Of a DNA stretch of 64,000 nt, positions 1 through 7,331 are shown piece after piece. The notes under the pieces were generated by a model that ran no database searches, was not told the DNA's origin, and worked only from the letters and a program-made list of their open reading frames with translations. Location: NCBI GenBank assembly GCA_035685445.1, contig DASSAK010000074.1, positions 9,193 to 73,192 of the forward strand, in the 5' to 3' direction. Within the stretch, counting starts at the first letter, position 1, and every line of letters begins with the position of its first letter. Source of the stretch: DRGT01 sp035685445. GTDB taxonomy: Archaea; Thermoproteota; Nitrososphaeria; Nitrososphaerales; Nitrosopumilaceae. A program made the position numbers and the translations under genes.

Positions 1-7
1 TAGCATG

Positions 8-169
8 TCATCCTTTTCTAAGAATGAATTGCATTAAAGCCTCTTTAGAGTATTCGATTCCATGTTCTTCAAGAGTATGTTTTCCAAATTCTGCGATCAC
101 TTCCTCAGTTTCACCTTCTGAAACAAAATCACACTCAAAGCCATAATCACTGCAAATCAGCTTAACCAT
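8..169 (-). CDS. DUF1059 family small protein
   Basis: A 53-residue reading frame begins with MVKLICSDYGFECDFVSEGE and ends at TGA near the window edge. The opening (short hydrophobic strand, Cys, GFxCDF, then an acidic GETEEVIAEF helix and a His in KHTLEEHGIE) matches the DUF1059 family of small, presumably metal-binding proteins seen in archaea and bacteria. The family function is not established. The next gene, also tiny, is divergent. It is complete; no signal peptide or membrane segment is visible. The family call rests on recognised sequence pattern only. Confidence 0.8.
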   Translation of the reverse strand: MVKLICSDYGFECDFVSEGETEEVIAEFGKHTLEEHGIEYSKEALMQFILRKG

Positions 170-276
170 GAGTAAGGTGGTTTTTGCACTGGAATAATAG
201 TTTTCCCAAATACTTTACCATTTTATTCGTAGAATTTTTGAAAATTAATAAAAACGAATGATTTCTGTTATATCAT

Positions 277-429
277 ATGATGACAGAACCTCCAAAACCT
301 ACAGGAGGAGATGAAATATGTCCTATTTGTAACAAGCCCAAATCAAGACATACCCCTGAAGAAATTCTTGTTTGTTCTCGAAAGATTAGAGAGTATCAGG
401 ACGCCAAAGAAGAAAAAAGCAAGAAATAA
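277..429 (+). CDS. zinc-ribbon microprotein (paralogue of the one at 29927-30082)
   Basis: Fifty residues beginning MMTEPPKPTGGDEICPICNK. A CPIC knuckle is followed by KPKSRHTPEEI and a single later Cys (LVCSRKIREY), so a C-x2-C...H...C metal site is possible. A second protein in this window (29927-30082, minus) has the same plan: MMxxPPK, EEICPMC, RPKSKHTSEEL, then AACSKKM. The match of two independent loci supports both as genuine genes. The charged C-terminal tail (EEKSKK) and lack of hydrophobic segments suggest a soluble protein. Function unknown. Confidence 0.8.
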   Translation: MMTEPPKPTGGDEICPICNKPKSRHTPEEILVCSRKIREYQDAKEEKSKK

Positions 430-473
430 TTCACGATAAACTATTATTCATTGCATTCAAAATTAGATCAAGT

Positions 474-1187
474 TTGTATCCAAAAATTAGAATTAAAGAA
501 ATAAAATCAATTAACATAGATGGAGGATATCTTGTAGATGGTTTTCCATCAGTAGGTTTTACAGAAGCAATTGCTACAGAATCGTTAATCCATACTACTC
601 AATTTGAGTTAGCAGGAATTCTTGATTCTGACGGATTTCCACCAGTTAGTTTAATCAAAGATGGTAAACCAAATTATCCAACTAGAATATTTGTGAATGA
701 AGATTTGAAAGTGGCAGTTTTTTCATCATATCTTACAATTTCAGAACCAATGCATAGAACAGTTGCTCGCACTATGCTGAGTTGGGCAAGAAAACACAAT
801 ATTTCGTTAATTATCAGTGGAGTAGCAATAAGTTCTCAAGAAAACAGTGAACAGATCCTTGCTGCAGCAAGCACGGATAATGCAAGAAAAAAGCTTACTG
901 AGGCAGGATTATCAGTTTTAACACATGGAACAATTCCTGGGATTCCTGGTCTTTTATTAAATGAAGGAATGTTGAGCAATCAAGACGTTGCAGTAATTTT
1001 GTTCAATTCTGCAGGAACCAGCCCAGACTTTAAGGCAAGCGCACAACTTTGTCTTGCAATGTCAAAACTCATACCAGGGGTTTCTTGTGATATTACAATG
1101 CTTCAAAGTGAAGCCGAAAAAGCAGAAAAAAATATCAAAGAGGCCGAAGAAGAAGCAAAAGATCTCAAAGGTTCAATGTACGGTTAG
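474..1187 (+). CDS. PAC2 family proteasome assembly chaperone homologue
   Basis: A 237-residue protein starting at TTG. The core (GGYLVDGFPSVGFTEAIATE near residues 17-36, a hinge with SGVAIS near 115, and THGTIPGIPGLLLNEG near 149-164) is the PAC2 fold of COG2047, relatives of the archaeal PbaA/PbaB proteins that bind the 20S proteasome. The end is a charged coiled coil (EAEKAEKNIKEAEEEAKDL) followed by Ser-Met-Tyr-Gly. The last three residues, Met-Tyr-Gly, fit the hydrophobic-Tyr-X pattern used by proteasome activators to dock on the alpha ring. A second PAC2 protein lies at 52178-52906. Docking is inference. The stop overlaps the end of the convergent gene by 4 bp. Confidence 0.88.
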   Translation: MYPKIRIKEIKSINIDGGYLVDGFPSVGFTEAIATESLIHTTQFELAGILDSDGFPPVSLIKDGKPNYPTRIFVNEDLKVAVFSSYLTISEPMHRTVARTMLSWARKHNISLIISGVAISSQENSEQILAAASTDNARKKLTEAGLSVLTHGTIPGIPGLLLNEGMLSNQDVAVILFNSAGTSPDFKASAQLCLAMSKLIPGVSCDITMLQSEAEKAEKNIKEAEEEAKDLKGSMYG

Positions 1188-1423
1188 CCACAATCAATTA
1201 TTTCAATTTTTGGTTCACATTCATCATTAAACAAATCTATTCGTTCAACAATAGTTTCACAAAACTCAGGTTCCAATGTTTGCTTAAATTTTTTAATATC
1301 GTTAATGATTCCAATGTGTTTTGCTGAACAGGATGTGAAAATTGTTCCAAGCAACAATCCAATTGAAACTGCAATAATTATTATAACTATAGTTTTAGTC
1401 GACTTAGTTTTTAGTGATGTCAA
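1184..1423 (-). CDS. small single-pass membrane protein with conserved cysteines
   Basis: Seventy-nine residues. A basic N-terminus (MTSLKTKSTK) precedes one hydrophobic stretch (residues about 11-31) and an extracytoplasmic tail with four cysteines (TSCSAK, EFCETI, DECEPK, IDCG), which could form two disulfides. The start lies 20 bp inside the end of the upstream Alba gene on the same strand, so the two are probably cotranscribed and translationally coupled. No family recognised. A lipobox-like TSCS after the hydrophobic stretch is visible, but archaeal lipoprotein processing is uncertain. Confidence 0.7.
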   Translation of the reverse strand: MTSLKTKSTKTIVIIIIAVSIGLLLGTIFTSCSAKHIGIINDIKKFKQTLEPEFCETIVERIDLFNDECEPKIEIIDCG

Positions 1424-1898
1424 TTTCTATGGTAGAAACATTACGTTTTTTTCCATCTTGTGAGGTCAATGAATCAGAAGCGATTCTAACATCACTCACA
1501 CTATAGCCAACAGTATCCATTCTTTTTACAATCATTTGTGAAACATCAACTGCTTGTGTTATTCGTTTCCCACGTGCTTTGATCGTAACAGTTGGTTGAT
1601 TTGATAATTGTGTCAGGGTAGCAGTAACATACGTCATAATTGGTTTTGTTCCAACAAATATAACATTTCGTTCTTTTGTTTCGGTTTCTTCGGACGAAGT
1701 TGTTTCAGTTTGTGATTCAGCCTCTTGTATTTCAGCATGTTGTTCTGGTTCTTGGGTTTCTTCAACGGTTTTTTCTGGTTCAGGTTCTGAAATTTGAGGA
1801 GATGATTCAGGTTCGTCTACTTGTGCAGATTCTTGTTTTGTTTTTTGAAATTCTGAAAATATTTCCTCAGCTTCAGTCGGCTTATTATTTTCGCTCAA
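1404..1898 (-). CDS. albA: Alba-family chromatin protein with long acidic N-terminal extension
   Basis: 164 residues. The C-terminal 85 or so (NVIFVGTKPIMTYVTATLTQ, then TVTIKARGKRITQAVDVSQM, then VSTIEIDIT) are a full Alba domain, which binds DNA and RNA as a dimer; the KPIMTYV and RGKRITQAVD segments correspond to the usual nucleic-acid-binding loop and helix. Ahead of it is an extension of about 75 residues rich in Glu, Gln, Pro, Ser and Thr (EPE, QEPEQ, SQTETTSSEE). Ordinary Alba proteins are about 90-100 residues and lack this. The extension is strongly acidic and probably disordered. The reading frame overlaps the next gene by 20 bp. Confidence 0.9.
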   Translation of the reverse strand: MSENNKPTEAEEIFSEFQKTKQESAQVDEPESSPQISEPEPEKTVEETQEPEQHAEIQEAESQTETTSSEETETKERNVIFVGTKPIMTYVTATLTQLSNQPTVTIKARGKRITQAVDVSQMIVKRMDTVGYSVSDVRIASDSLTSQDGKKRNVSTIEIDITKN

Positions 1899-1939
1899 AT
1901 CGTTATTCCTACAGAATCAGCTTGTTCATTCGGTTTTAT

Positions 1940-2188
1940 TTAATGTTTAAGATTTTCACGTTCTATATACTCTTCAAGAATTTTTTCCAAACCATCCTTG
2001 CCTGAATTTTGTTTAACTTTTTCAACTAGCTCTTTTTCTTCAATTTCATAACAATTCAAAATATCATGATCATCTTTGTAAATTAGCATGACTTTATCTT
2101 GAAAAAAACAATGGTAAAGTTTCTCTTTTTCCATTAACTCGGGTTTTATTTTTATTCCATCATCGCTAACAGCAATTGGGGTTGTCAC
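1940..2188 (-). CDS. hypothetical acidic protein
   Basis: Eighty-two residues (MTTPIAVSDDGIKIKPELME...). No family recognised. It is charged throughout, with alternating Lys and Glu, two cysteines (YHCFF, LNCYEI) and a predicted helical C-terminal half (EEKELVEKVKQ, GLEKILEEYIE). No signal peptide or membrane segment. It lies upstream of and on the same strand as the Alba gene (41 bp gap) and divergent from DNA polymerase IV. Real coding is supported by length, amino-acid balance and lack of a competing frame. Confidence 0.6.
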   Translation of the reverse strand: MTTPIAVSDDGIKIKPELMEKEKLYHCFFQDKVMLIYKDDHDILNCYEIEEKELVEKVKQNSGKDGLEKILEEYIERENLKH

Positions 2189-2265
2189 AAAAATATTGAA
2201 GCAATATTATATTTAGATGAACCCCTCCCGATATCATAATATTCTTTTTTTTATATTGAATAGTG

Positions 2266-3357
2266 ATGAATCGAATAATTTTTCATATTGATTTTGATTA
2301 TTTTTATGCCCAATGTGAAGAAATTCGTTCTCCAGAATTAAAAACAAAACCTGTTGCAGTATGTGTTTATTCAGATAGGGGTGGAGATAGTGGAGCAATT
2401 GCTACTGCAAACTACATGGCAAGAAAGTATGGAGTAAAATCAGGAATGCCAATACGTTTTGCAAAAAAAAGACTAGAAGACAGATCAGATACTGTTTTTC
2501 TTCCAACAGATTTTGAATATTATTCAAACATGTCAGAAAAAGCTATGAAAATCATTGAAGGGTATGCAGATATTTTTGAGTATGTTGGCAAAGACGAAGC
2601 GTATCTTGATGTTTCAGAAAAAACTGAAGAAAGTTTTGAAAAGGCAGCTCATATGGCACAACAAATCAAAAACATAATTCACAAAAAAATAAAAATGACA
2701 TGTTCTATTGGCGTTTCACCAAATAAACTAGTGTCAAAAATCGCATCAGACTTTAAAAAACCCGATGGATTAACTGTAGTACCACCAGAAAAAGTTGAAG
2801 CCTTTTTAGATCCATTAAAAATTAGAGATATTCCAGGAATTGGGAAAAAGACTGAAGCAAAATTTTCTGAAATGAAGCTTGAAACTATATCTGATTTGAA
2901 AAAACTAGATATTTTTTCATTAAATCAACAATTTGGAAGAAAGGGAGGAGCCTATATCTACAATGCTGCAAGAGGAATTGATGATGAACCAGTAACTCCA
3001 CGCTCTCCAAATATTCAATATTCAAAGATTGTTACTTTGAAAAAAGATTCTAAAGACTTTGACTTTCTCTCAGAAAATCTTAATGTATTAGCAAAAGAAG
3101 TTCATGAAATTATTAAAAACAAAAATTTAATGTTCAAATCTGTTGGCATTCAGTTTGTTCAATCTGACTTGACAAATAAAACAAAATCAAAGATGTTACG
3201 AAATCCAACATCAAGCCTTGACGAACTTTTGAAAACATCAATGCAATTATTGAAGGAAGCTTTAGAGGATCAAACAATGGATGTGAGGAGATTAGGTGTT
3301 AAAGTATCTGAATTATCAGAAATGAAAGGGCAAAGTAGTATTGATAGTTATTTTTGA
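2266..3357 (+). CDS. dinB: DNA polymerase IV (Y-family translesion polymerase)
   Basis: About 363 residues; ATG at 2266 is taken, though GTG at 2263 is in frame. The N-terminus IIFHIDFDYFYAQCEE holds the first catalytic Asp, and YVGKDEAYLDVS supplies the acidic pair of the palm. TCSIGVSPNKLVSKIASDFK, IPGIGKKTEAKF (helix-hairpin-helix) and the little-finger region follow in the usual order. The enzyme copies past damaged template bases. The last residues, QSSIDSYF, form a PCNA-interacting peptide (Q-x2-I-x2-aromatic-aromatic), as in Sulfolobus Dpo4. Length is normal and nothing is missing. Confidence 0.95.
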   Translation: MNRIIFHIDFDYFYAQCEEIRSPELKTKPVAVCVYSDRGGDSGAIATANYMARKYGVKSGMPIRFAKKRLEDRSDTVFLPTDFEYYSNMSEKAMKIIEGYADIFEYVGKDEAYLDVSEKTEESFEKAAHMAQQIKNIIHKKIKMTCSIGVSPNKLVSKIASDFKKPDGLTVVPPEKVEAFLDPLKIRDIPGIGKKTEAKFSEMKLETISDLKKLDIFSLNQQFGRKGGAYIYNAARGIDDEPVTPRSPNIQYSKIVTLKKDSKDFDFLSENLNVLAKEVHEIIKNKNLMFKSVGIQFVQSDLTNKTKSKMLRNPTSSLDELLKTSMQLLKEALEDQTMDVRRLGVKVSELSEMKGQSSIDSYF

Positions 3358-3386
3358 ATTATATATGAACATGCTAGTGTAAAAAC

Positions 3387-3590
3387 ATGATTAGAAACCT
3401 GAGCAATAATACAAAAATAATAATTATTTTATCAGTTTCCGCTATCCTAATAGTATTTTCAACAAACATTCTGCCTGACTTAATTAACGATGCATCGACA
3501 AATACATCTGAAGAATATCACTACGAAACGACTTTCCCAGTTGGTCGCCCTTCTGAATTAAAATCAAATGAAGGGACCCCTATACCGTAA
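3387..3590 (+). CDS. small single-pass membrane or exported protein
   Basis: Sixty-seven residues: a short polar N-terminus with Asn and Lys, a hydrophobic segment at about residues 11-29 (IIIILSVSAILIVFSTNIL), then a polar acidic tail rich in Ser, Thr and Glu and ending TPIP. It starts 29 bp after dinB on the same strand. No family recognised. It may be a membrane-anchored peptide facing outward; a cleaved signal peptide is also possible. Confidence 0.55.
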   Translation: MIRNLSNNTKIIIILSVSAILIVFSTNILPDLINDASTNTSEEYHYETTFPVGRPSELKSNEGTPIP

Positions 3591-3603
3591 ATTAAATTGT
3601 ACT

Positions 3604-4938
3604 TCATACTGTAATAATCTGGTTTTCGACTAGAAATTCAATACCATTTATAAAATCTTGATCAGTTACTTTTCCTTCAGCCCACCAACCTGCGGTATCC
3701 TTAACCCAGTTAGGAACAAAAGGCAACATTGACTGTTGTGAATTATTTTGTGCCGAAACCTGAATTATACCTTGATTTATCAAAAATTGAATTCCTGAAA
3801 GAAAGTCTTCTTCTCCAATCAAACCTTTTGACCACCATTCTGCATTGTTTTGAATCCAACTTGGAATGATGGGGCTTGCAGGTTTGTTTGGCAACGTTTG
3901 AATCACATCTAGTTGAGTGCCTACAATTTCAATTGATTTTGTTTTGTAGCTGAATGGAATTGTCAAAGTTCTTTCATTTGGTCCAATTTTTTCTACATAT
4001 TCTGTTTTTCTATCATCTGAATAAACCTCAAAATCATCCTCAATGCTATAAATTGTCTTTGCATCAATCAAGTTTCTTGGTAAAACTACGGATAGATGAC
4101 CTCCGCTCTTTGTTTTTAATGAAAAACGCAGAGAATTTGATTCCTCGTTTGGCATCACAAGCGAAACTGAGCCAGAAGTAATCGAATACGCTAGTTTGTG
4201 TTCACTGCCAAAAACCTTGACTGATTTTGTTATTTCTTCTGGATGATGAGTAGTACTAAAAGAAAACGTGGTTTCTGCCTCATTTGATTGTGAGGATACC
4301 TTAACTAGATAATTTCCAGATAACTTCCATGATGAACTATCAGCTGTTAGTTCTGTCAGAAATCGTTGTTCATAGCTTAGAAGAATTGACTGTATCTGAA
4401 TGACTTTTCCTACAGGATCAACGATTGATAAAACAATTGTAGACCCAGGAGATGCGTTAGCAACCTTACCGGAAATAATTATTTTTTCTCCAAAGGAATA
4501 ACTATTTTTATCAGATTCAACGGTTATAGGAGAAACAAGAACCAGACGAGGTTCAATTTTTGCAGAATTTGAATATGATTTGTAAACTACGTGGACAAAA
4601 TCATTCTCATTCACAAATACAGAATTCTTTTCATCTATATTTGATGAGAATTTAATTTGGCCTGAAAATACACCGGAATTTATTTCAGTTTCAAGTAAAT
4701 CAATAGTGATTCCTTTTGAAAAAGAATCAGATGTAACTGTAACATAAATTGAGTTTTTAATTTGCATGTTGATGTTTTTTTCATCATCCTGGACTGTGAT
4801 TCTTCCATACTCATCAATTTTGTATCCTGACTTATCCCAAAGTGGCAAATATTGTACAGCATGGGTATTTTCTATCGATGAAAAAATTATCATTATAGAA
4901 AAAATTCCAATGAGGAAAAATGAGTTTGCATAATACAC
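3604..4938 (-). CDS. secreted surface protein with Ig-like domain and two C-terminal tryptophan modules
   Basis: 444 residues with a signal sequence (FFLIGIFSIMIIFSS, likely cleaved near THA-VQ). The middle contains a TESDKNSYSFGEKIIISG-type strand pair (here VESDKNSYSFGEKIIISG, near residues 150-170), the same Ig-like repeat found seven times in the protein at 36634-39984. The last 87 residues hold two copies of a 37-residue module (358-394 and 408-444) with the plan IPxWIxxxAxWWxxGxI...DFxxGIxFLIxxxII. No membrane anchor follows, so attachment may be noncovalent. The function is not known; an exported cell-surface role is inferred. The next gene downstream on the other strand is the small membrane protein at 3387. 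Confidence 0.85.
   Translation of the reverse strand: MYYANSFFLIGIFSIMIIFSSIENTHAVQYLPLWDKSGYKIDEYGRITVQDDEKNINMQIKNSIYVTVTSDSFSKGITIDLLETEINSGVFSGQIKFSSNIDEKNSVFVNENDFVHVVYKSYSNSAKIEPRLVLVSPITVESDKNSYSFGEKIIISGKVANASPGSTIVLSIVDPVGKVIQIQSILLSYEQRFLTELTADSSSWKLSGNYLVKVSSQSNEAETTFSFSTTHHPEEITKSVKVFGSEHKLAYSITSGSVSLVMPNEESNSLRFSLKTKSGGHLSVVLPRNLIDAKTIYSIEDDFEVYSDDRKTEYVEKIGPNERTLTIPFSYKTKSIEIVGTQLDVIQTLPNKPASPIIPSWIQNNAEWWSKGLIGEEDFLSGIQFLINQGIIQVSAQNNSQQSMLPFVPNWVKDTAGWWAEGKVTDQDFINGIEFLVENQIITV
3607..3867 (-). repeat. tandem tryptophan-rich protein module (two copies)
   Basis: This codes for residues 358-444 of the surface protein. Copy 1 starts IPSWIQNNAEWWSKG and copy 2 starts VPNWVKDTAGWWAEG; both continue with an acidic DF, GIxFL and a final II, 37 residues each, separated by a 13-residue linker. 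The same module occurs twice near the N-terminus of the partial protein at 63142. It is a protein-level repeat, not a recent DNA duplication, because the codons differ widely. Confidence 0.85.
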
Positions 4939-4960
4939 TATACAAGTTAATAAGAAAAAT

Positions 4961-5004
4961 CAGTTAACCGTTTGCTTGTTCAGTTTAACGAACTGTTAAT
5001 CAGT
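4961..5004. promoter_or_regulatory. operator-like cluster of CAGTT(T)AAC repeats
   Basis: Upstream of the surface protein gene (start 4938, minus) CAGTTAACCG at 4961 is repeated as CAGTTTAACG at 4981, exactly 20 bp apart, i.e. on one face of the helix. The second copy is part of an imperfect palindrome (CAGTTTAACGAACTG) and is followed by ACTG-TTAAT-CAGT at 4992-5004. The position, within about 70 bp of the start codon, suits a transcription-factor site. Purely inferred from repeats. Confidence 0.35.
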
Positions 5005-5086
5005 TCATACTTTTTGATCATCTTTAAGTAAAGTTATACGTATCAAATTATGGGCACGGTGTTGTATGAATTTCAGCAGGTCTTCA

Positions 5087-6034
5087 CTAATGTTGTTGCT
5101 TGGCTTTAGCCTCTTGTTTTTTTAAACGACGAGTTTCAATAGTCATTACAACCAGTAAGAAAATAAAGAGCCATGGAAGAAACATTATTTCTCCGGCAAC
5201 AGAATGAAATTCTTCCCATTTTTCAGCGTTTGTTGTAACTTTTAATGCGTAAAATGATAATGCAAAAATTCGAATTACATTCACTCCTACTGTTCCCAAT
5301 ATTCCTAATCCAAAGTAAATTGCTTTTCTGTTTCGTGCAATATTCATTTTTAGTAAAAATGCACCCATTACTAAAGAGTAAATGATTATACTGTGAACTC
5401 CTGCAGATGGCCAAAACACTTGAAGCGCAAATGGACCATGATCCCCTCTAAGATACATTAGATTATCTCGCGCAGTTGCAATTCCAAGATCAAATAGATT
5501 TACCAGAAAAACATTTAGCTGAACAAGATAAGGCACAATGTATTGTAATGGCCCAAGAGAATCATATGGGAAAAATGCATCAAGTGATAATATTATTGCA
5601 GAACCGCCAAGAAATATTGGTCCAGCAGGGGCAATTCTAATCCATCGTTTTCCAAAATAAATTGAGAGTACTGCAACGACAAATACGAACATTACAATAA
5701 AGTCCCACATCCAGGTCCAAGAGTAAATTAATTGAACATCATAGATTTCAGCACTATCATTGATGTATTTTCTTAATCCGAACTCTAGTGCAACAAGATA
5801 AGAAATTATAATACCAGCTAAAGGAATAGCAGAAAGGATTTTCTTTTTTGAAATTCCTAACTTTAATCCTACTAGTTCTGCCACAACAAACGCTAAAGCA
5901 AACAAAAATCCTCCTCTACCCTGATTCCAGCTTAGGCTAAACGAGTCTGGAAACGCCACTAGTGCAAACAGAATTGGGCTGGAGATTAATCCAATTGCAA
6001 TATACAGATTTTTGTTTTGCAATGAAATATCCAA
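5087..6034 (-). CDS. archaeosortase/exosortase family protein (thaumarchaeosortase type), Ser in place of catalytic Cys
   Basis: 315 residues with about eight hydrophobic segments. Archaeosortases and exosortases cut and transfer C-terminal sorting signals of exported proteins, using Cys, Arg and His. Here the expected block reads WPSAGVHS (residues 208-215), the Arg block NVIRI (Arg255) and the His block EEFHSVAG (His277). The nucleophile position is therefore Ser210, not Cys. The order and spacing of the three blocks and the topology fit the family well. Substrates would carry a short C-terminal signal such as PEFG; I found none in this window. The neighbouring genes encode an exported protein and a CAP-domain membrane protein. 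Confidence 0.85.
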   Translation of the reverse strand: MDISLQNKNLYIAIGLISSPILFALVAFPDSFSLSWNQGRGGFLFALAFVVAELVGLKLGISKKKILSAIPLAGIIISYLVALEFGLRKYINDSAEIYDVQLIYSWTWMWDFIVMFVFVVAVLSIYFGKRWIRIAPAGPIFLGGSAIILSLDAFFPYDSLGPLQYIVPYLVQLNVFLVNLFDLGIATARDNLMYLRGDHGPFALQVFWPSAGVHSIIIYSLVMGAFLLKMNIARNRKAIYFGLGILGTVGVNVIRIFALSFYALKVTTNAEKWEEFHSVAGEIMFLPWLFIFLLVVMTIETRRLKKQEAKAKQQH

Positions 6035-6114
6035 TAAAAATGGCTCATAAAAGGTTAGAGTACGACGTATTTTCCTCTGTAAAAGATATTACTTTGTAAA
6101 ATCAAATTAGATAA

Positions 6115-6972
6115 TTGACTGAGTCAAAACCTGATGATACTATAGCTTGGTGTGGAGCTTGCCAAATAGAGATAAAAGGATATTCAAAGTGGATGGTACA
6201 CCTTGAATCGAATTTACACCAATCAAATGTGGAACAACTAAGCAAATCACGACTTGTCAAAATAGATCACTTTGAGAAAAAATCTAAAAGGGGAACAAAA
6301 ATTGCAGTTAGTGTACTTGCAATAATTACAGTAGCATTTGTATTTTCACCAAATTTAATTCAATTTGTAGAAGAGCAAATTGGCTTTGAAATTATAATTC
6401 CAAATACTGAAAACTTGACAGATATTTCTGATGAGATAATAATTGATGAAACTAGAGTTGTTGAACGGAAAACAAAGGTAGGAACAAATTTAGAATTCAA
6501 CCCGGATGTTATTGAATTTCTTGTTCACAAATTTACAAATGAGCAACGTGTGATAAATGGATTAGATCCTATAAAGTTTGATTTTGAAATTTCAGATATT
6601 GCACGTATGCACAGTATTGACATGTCAGACAAAAACTATTTTGCGCATGAAAATCTCGATGGTAAGGATGCATCAGACAGAGCACGAGATGTTGGATATC
6701 GATGTTTCAAATGGATTAATAATTCATATTATGTTGGGTTGTCTGAAAATATTTTCAGAGGAAATCTTTACAAATCAATAAAGATGTTGGGAGGAATTCC
6801 AGTCTCTTATGAATGGTTAAGTAATGAAGAGATTGCATACATGGCTGTTGATGGTTGGATGAATTCGGAAGGTCATCGTAAAAATATTCTAAACTCACAT
6901 TTTGATAGAGAGGGAATTGGGGTTCATATTGATTCTGAAGACAGGGTTTATGTGACACAGAATTTTTGTTAG
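6115..6972 (+). CDS. membrane-anchored CAP/SCP-domain protein with N-terminal zinc finger
   Basis: 285 residues from a TTG start. Residues about 11-36 form a C2H2-like finger (WCGACQIEIKGYSKWMVHLE, then NLHQ: C-x2-C...H-x5-H). A basic stretch and one transmembrane segment (about residues 63-82) come next. The C-terminal half is a CAP (SCP/YkwD) domain: NEQRVINGLDPIKFD, HSIDMSDKNYFAHENLDGK, GLSENIF, GWMNSEGHRKNILN and YVTQNFC. The zinc finger would be cytoplasmic and the CAP domain external. CAP domains act in the extracytoplasmic space in varied, often unknown ways. The stop overlaps the convergent gene by 4 bp. Confidence 0.88.
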   Translation: MTESKPDDTIAWCGACQIEIKGYSKWMVHLESNLHQSNVEQLSKSRLVKIDHFEKKSKRGTKIAVSVLAIITVAFVFSPNLIQFVEEQIGFEIIIPNTENLTDISDEIIIDETRVVERKTKVGTNLEFNPDVIEFLVHKFTNEQRVINGLDPIKFDFEISDIARMHSIDMSDKNYFAHENLDGKDASDRARDVGYRCFKWINNSYYVGLSENIFRGNLYKSIKMLGGIPVSYEWLSNEEIAYMAVDGWMNSEGHRKNILNSHFDREGIGVHIDSEDRVYVTQNFC

Positions 6973-7202
6973 AACTCTTCTAAACCTTTTAAGACTTTTT
7001 GGCAGTCCTGGTAAGTTTTAACTGCTACATGGATATTGTATAGTTCTTCATGACTAAGATTTTGTTTCATAATATCTTCTTTAGAAATTCCAAATTCATG
7101 TAATGTATTCCAAATGCTTTCTGATTCAATTTCTTGATCTTGAACATCAGTTAACTGATACTCTTGTTTTGGCGCATCTCTAATACTTCGTATCTTATCC
7201 AT
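6969..7202 (-). CDS. hypothetical soluble protein
   Basis: Seventy-seven residues starting MDKIRSIRDAPKQEYQL. Mostly helical and charged, one Cys near the end (YQDCQKVLKGLEEF), no membrane segment. No family recognised. It converges with the CAP-domain gene (4-bp overlap of the ends). Coding is supported by balanced composition and by its fit into the space between two well-supported genes. Confidence 0.55.
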   Translation of the reverse strand: MDKIRSIRDAPKQEYQLTDVQDQEIESESIWNTLHEFGISKEDIMKQNLSHEELYNIHVAVKTYQDCQKVLKGLEEF

Positions 7203-7331
7203 ATACTATCCCTATACCCTATTTCTTATTTAACTTCGGGAAATTTAACTATTTTCACCATTCCAATCTGGCAAATTGAGCAATCTACGTTGCAGCGCAA
7301 TACATTGTAGTTACATTTCCAAATTTGAAAA

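Noticed and set aside
7203..7331. Small hairpin-like sequence (TTGC-AGC-GCAA with CTAC/GTAG flanks)
   Set aside because: Stems are only four base pairs each, too weak to claim.
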